From: Bacillota bacterium
GTDB taxonomy: Bacteria > Bacillota_I > Bacilli_A > ML615J-28 > CAG-698
Length of the DNA stretch: 5,307 bases
Direction: 5' to 3'
Assembly: GCA_023422115.1 (NCBI GenBank)
Contig: JAEZSA010000152.1
Coordinates: 1 to 5,307, forward strand
Below the pieces are notes generated by a model. The model ran no database searches. It saw only the letters and a list, made by a program, of their open reading frames with translations, and had not been told where the DNA came from. The position numbers and the translations under genes were made by a program. Each line of letters begins with the position of its first letter. Within the stretch, counting starts at the first letter, position 1. Below, piece by piece: positions 5,236-5,307 of this stretch.

Positions 5236-5258
5236 TAAGGGGGAATGTGTCCCCCTTA
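5236..5258. terminator. GC-rich hairpin downstream of khpA
   Basis: TAAGGGGGA (5236-5244) and TCCCCCTTA (5250-5258) form a perfect 9-bp stem with a 5-base loop. On the plus strand it has no T run after it, so it is a poor intrinsic terminator for rpsP-khpA. On the minus strand it is followed, after ACCCC, by a run of T (complement of the A run at 5224-5230), which could stop a gene coming from the right. An alternative stem pairs AAGGGG (5229-5234) with CCCCTT (5252-5257). If 5199 is an IS border, this would be an internal element hairpin. The rest of 5158-5307 shows no gene. Confidence 0.45.
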
Positions 5259-5307
5259 GTATATGAGAGCTTTTAAGAAATTTTCAAATTAACTAGTTGC
5301 TTAAAAT

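Noticed and set aside
5273..5305. End of a minus-strand gene (10 codons to TAA at 5273-5275) before the hairpin
   Set aside because: One minus-strand frame is open from the window edge and the hairpin has a T run on that strand, but ten unrecognisable codons are not enough to call a gene.
1..5307. CRISPR array, tRNA or rRNA gene, riboswitch, toxin-antitoxin or phage-defence genes
   Set aside because: I saw no repeat-spacer pattern, no cloverleaf-like or rRNA sequence, no structured long leader and no proteins of such families.

Overview
The window comes from a very AT-rich bacterium that uses the standard code: Trp is TGG, and all stops seen are TAA or TAG. Purine-rich Shine-Dalgarno sites, sigma-70/SigA-type promoters, a type II (Gram-positive) peptide deformylase, a UPF0223/YktA protein and an rpsP-khpA pair point to a low-GC Bacillota relative (Bacilli, Erysipelotrichia or a neighbouring lineage). 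The genus cannot be named from this sequence.

Layout, left to right. (1) 1-934: one end of an IS21-family insertion sequence. It holds the first 269 codons of istA (minus strand), its promoter, and two copies of the terminal transposase-binding repeat. The rest of istA, and istB, would lie left of the window. (2) 935-1104: the last ~55 codons of a gene resembling the YhhN/TMEM86 lysoplasmalogenase family, apparently cut by the IS, followed by a bidirectional terminator. (3) 1124-1750, minus strand: def (peptide deformylase). (4) 1874-2843, plus strand: an overlapping pair, a yktA-like UPF0223 gene and an rsuA-type pseudouridine synthase, transcribed divergently from def and closed by a strong bidirectional terminator. 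(5) 2870-3226, minus strand: a small zinc-ribbon membrane protein. (6) 3332-4543, plus strand: a Gfo/Idh/MocA oxidoreductase with its own extended -10 promoter. (7) 4631-5157, plus strand: rpsP and khpA behind a near-consensus promoter. (8) 5158-5307: no gene. It holds a possible IS3-type terminal sequence and a GC-rich hairpin, where rimM/trmD/rplS would often continue this operon.

The common theme of the chromosomal genes is translation: N-terminal Met deformylation (Def), 16S rRNA modification (RsuA family), the small subunit (bS16) and an RNA-binding KH protein (KhpA). The oxidoreductase and zinc-ribbon genes are independent units. I see no evidence of a new multi-gene system. The most notable points are the IS21 disruption of the YhhN-like gene, the possible second IS border after khpA, a shared near-palindrome at two promoters, and the unusually short gap between -10 boxes and ribosome binding sites.
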